Assembly (NCBI GenBank): GCA_027487355.1
Contig: JAIYDT010000587.1
Coordinates: 1-35,309 of the forward strand
Reading direction: 5' to 3'
DNA from: Verrucomicrobiaceae bacterium
GTDB lineage: Bacteria; Verrucomicrobiota; Verrucomicrobiia; Verrucomicrobiales; Akkermansiaceae
Length of the DNA: 35,309 bases
Shown here: positions 33,378-35,309 of the stretch, piece after piece
Layout of the letters: each line of letters opens with the position of its first letter
Position numbering within the stretch: the first letter of the stretch is position 1
The notes under the pieces: generated by a model
Databases searched by the model: none
Told to the model about the DNA's origin: nothing
The model's input: the letters and a program-made list of their open reading frames with translations, nothing else
Program-made: the position numbers and the translations under genes

Positions 33378-33441
33378 TCTGCCACACGCCTCGGCCCGTG
33401 AAATGATTCCGGGTGGGCACCATCCCTGGATTTTCCGACCC

Positions 33442-35112
33442 GTGTTTTCAAACGAAGAATACCTCGCCCAACTGCTGACGGAAGCCGGCATTGTCAGTGA
33501 AGACGATGTGGCCCAGGCCCGGCTTGAACTTTCGGGCCGTGAGACGCTGATCGAACGGCTCCTCGCCCATGGTTCCCTGACCCAGGAGGCGGTCGCCGAT
33601 GTGCTGGCCGTGAACTCCGGCATTCCGCACGTCAATCTCGACAGCGTGACCTTTGCCCCTGGAATCACCGAGTCGGTTCCGGAAGACGTGGCCCGCCGCT
33701 ATCATGTGGTTCCTGTTGAGGATGACGGCTACGCCTTGACCCTTGCTGTGGCGGACCCTCTCGACTTCGAGGTGCTCGACAGCCTTCCCCATGTCCTCGG
33801 TCGCGAGCTGAACCTGGTCTGCGCCACGCACAAGTCGATCCAGGTGGCGCTGAAGCAGTTCTACGGCATCGATGCCGCCGGGTCCTCCGCTGGAGATCTT
33901 GGAATCGTTTCGGAGACCGATGACCAGGGCGGTGATGACGCGCCGATCATCAAGCTGGTCTTCAACCTGCTGGCCGACGCCTTCCGGCTCCGCGCTTCCG
34001 ACATTCACATCGAGCCCCTCGAGACCTCCGTCCGCATCCGCTACCGCATGGACGGAAAGCTGGTGGAAGTGGCCAATCACCCGAAGAAGCTCCTTCCGGC
34101 CATCATCGCCCGTCTCAAGGTGATGAGCACCACCATGAGCATCGCGGAAAAGCGGCTTCCCCAGGACGGCCGTATCCAGCTCAAGATGGGTGGCGACAAG
34201 GAAATCGACCTTCGTGTTTCCTCCGTCCCCTCGAACCATGGCGAGTCGATCGTCATGCGTATTCTCGACAAATCCGCCCTCGTTCTGGGACTCCCGCAGC
34301 TCGGGTTTTTCTCGGATGACCAGGAGACCTTCGAGCGGATGATCACCCTTCCCGATGGCATCATCCTGGTGACCGGTCCCACGGGTTCCGGAAAGACCAC
34401 CACCCTATACGCCTGTCTCAACGTCATCAACCGCCCCGACAAGAAGATCATCACGGTCGAGGACCCGGTCGAATACGAACTCGCCGGCATCAACCAGGTG
34501 ATGGTGAAGGCGGACATCGGCATGACCTTCGCCGCCGCCCTCCGCGCCATGCTCCGGCAAGCCCCGAACATCGTCATGATCGGGGAAATTCGAGACGCCG
34601 AAACGGCGAACATCGCCATCAATGCCTCTCTCACCGGTCACTTGGTGTTCTCCACCCTCCATACCAACGATGCTCCCGGATCGGTTGCGCGTCTCGCCGA
34701 CATTGGCGTGAAGCGCTTCCTCATCGCCTCCGCCGTTCGCGCGGTCATCGCCCAGCGCCTCGTCCGGAAACTTTGCCCCGTCTGCAAGGCACCTGCCGAG
34801 CTTTCGCTCAAGGAACTCCGAGCCCTCAACCTCGACGCCGGCCGCATGCAGGACGCTTCGATTTTCGGACCCGTCGGCTGTGAAAAATGCCGCGGAGGTG
34901 GCCACAAGGGCCGCATGGGAATCTTCGAGGTCTTCGAGGTCGATGACGAGGTCAGGCACATGATCAACGCCGAACTCACCACCGTTCAACTCCGCAAGCG
35001 TGCCCGCGAACTCGGCATGCGCTCCCTCCGTGAAGACGGCATCCGCAAGGTGCTCGCCGGCCTGACCTCCGCGCAGGAAGTCATCCACGCCACCATGTCC
35101 GACTTCGACTGA
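33442..35112 (+). CDS. PilB/GspE-type secretion ATPase
   Basis: About 556 residues from the GTG giving MFSNEEYLAQLL. Longer frames (ATG 33403, TTG 33370) add a sequence that looks unlike a cytoplasmic N-terminus. An N-terminal T2SSE_N-like domain (about 1-150) is followed by the ASDIHIEPLE and Walker A GPTGSGKTTTLY (about 312-323), Asp boxes (ITVEDPVEYEL), Walker B IVMIGEIRDAETANIAI, the His box FSTLHTNDAPG, and a tetracysteine zinc site (CPVC...CEKC). These are type IV pilus/type II secretion assembly motors. No pilin or PilC/PilT gene is in the window. It starts a new unit after the dcw cluster. Confidence 0.9.
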   Translation: MFSNEEYLAQLLTEAGIVSEDDVAQARLELSGRETLIERLLAHGSLTQEAVADVLAVNSGIPHVNLDSVTFAPGITESVPEDVARRYHVVPVEDDGYALTLAVADPLDFEVLDSLPHVLGRELNLVCATHKSIQVALKQFYGIDAAGSSAGDLGIVSETDDQGGDDAPIIKLVFNLLADAFRLRASDIHIEPLETSVRIRYRMDGKLVEVANHPKKLLPAIIARLKVMSTTMSIAEKRLPQDGRIQLKMGGDKEIDLRVSSVPSNHGESIVMRILDKSALVLGLPQLGFFSDDQETFERMITLPDGIILVTGPTGSGKTTTLYACLNVINRPDKKIITVEDPVEYELAGINQVMVKADIGMTFAAALRAMLRQAPNIVMIGEIRDAETANIAINASLTGHLVFSTLHTNDAPGSVARLADIGVKRFLIASAVRAVIAQRLVRKLCPVCKAPAELSLKELRALNLDAGRMQDASIFGPVGCEKCRGGGHKGRMGIFEVFEVDDEVRHMINAELTTVQLRKRARELGMRSLREDGIRKVLAGLTSAQEVIHATMSDFD

Positions 35113-35145
35113 TCCGCCCTCACGCGCACCCGCTTTCTCCGTCCC

Positions 35146-35309
35146 ATGGACAACAACCAGCTCATCGAACTCTTCCAATCGCGCGGTCTCATCGACCGCT
35201 CGCTCGCCCAGGATATTCTCGCCGAAGTCGACAACAGTGGCAAGGAGGTCGCCGAAATCCTCGCCGACTTCCAGGTCATCGGACATCGCGACGACATCTG
35301 GCCGATCGT
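35146..35309 (+). CDS. Second PilB/GspE-type protein, N-terminal part (cut by window end)
   Basis: The first 54 codons (MDNNQLIELFQSRGLIDRSLAQDILAEV...) match the N-terminal regulatory T2SSE_N domain of a second ATPase. It is 33 bp after the first ATPase. Tandem PilB/GspE-like ATPases are common in Verrucomicrobia as I recall, perhaps with different roles. Only 164 bp are present; the ATPase core is outside the window, so it could also be a stand-alone GspE-N protein. Confidence 0.6.
   Translation, partial: MDNNQLIELFQSRGLIDRSLAQDILAEVDNSGKEVAEILADFQVIGHRDDIWPI

Overview
The window looks like chromosomal DNA of a Verrucomicrobiota member, probably near Luteolibacter/Haloferula in Verrucomicrobiaceae or Akkermansiaceae. 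This is inferred from gene content (a DUF6797 exported protein, FGly-type sulfatases, TTG/GTG starts, high GC, a division cluster with a LysM gene) and not from a database search.

Layout. 1-5.1 kb: an exported DUF6797 beta-propeller protein (-), a DUF456 membrane protein (+), the RNase P RNA gene and a sulfatase (+). 5.1-8.1 kb: a sulfatase fused to an SGNH/GDSL esterase (-), then a hairpin-rich stretch leading into a truncated REP-associated transposase (RAYT). 8.1-14.9 kb: an iron module. PepSY membrane protein, PKHD dioxygenase and TonB-dependent siderophore receptor lie on the minus strand. tonB-exbB-exbD plus a coiled-coil gene lie divergently on the plus strand, with a Fur-box-like site between the two arms. 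14.9-18.2 kb: trpC (-), tRNA-Gly(GCC), prmA and an aspartate aminotransferase. 18.3-21.3 kb: accessory genes, namely an AAA/DUF4143 ATPase, a membrane-anchored SET-domain protein, a small TPR-like protein and an exported protein of unknown function.

21.3-33.3 kb is the division and cell wall (dcw) cluster: mraZ, rsmH, ftsL-like, ftsI, murE, murF, mraY, murD, a LysM gene and ftsW. Genes mostly overlap or lie within 5 bp, which suggests one transcript. murG, murC, ftsQ, ftsA and ftsZ do not follow; instead there are two tandem PilB/GspE-type ATPases, the second cut by the window end.

The most unusual features are not ordinary genes. (1) Four intergenic arrays have strict 7-bp phasing (GGAACTT, GAATTTC, ACTTCTC and related heptamers), upstream of rnpB, in the siderophore operon, between the convergent sulfatases (running into a coding end) and before prmA. 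(2) A duplicated ~135-bp palindrome-bearing element lies in frame between mraZ and the conserved RsmH domain, giving a predicted ~190-residue extension. (3) A RAYT remnant is abruptly joined to CTCAAAG repeats. I found no CRISPR array, prophage or recognisable defence island.
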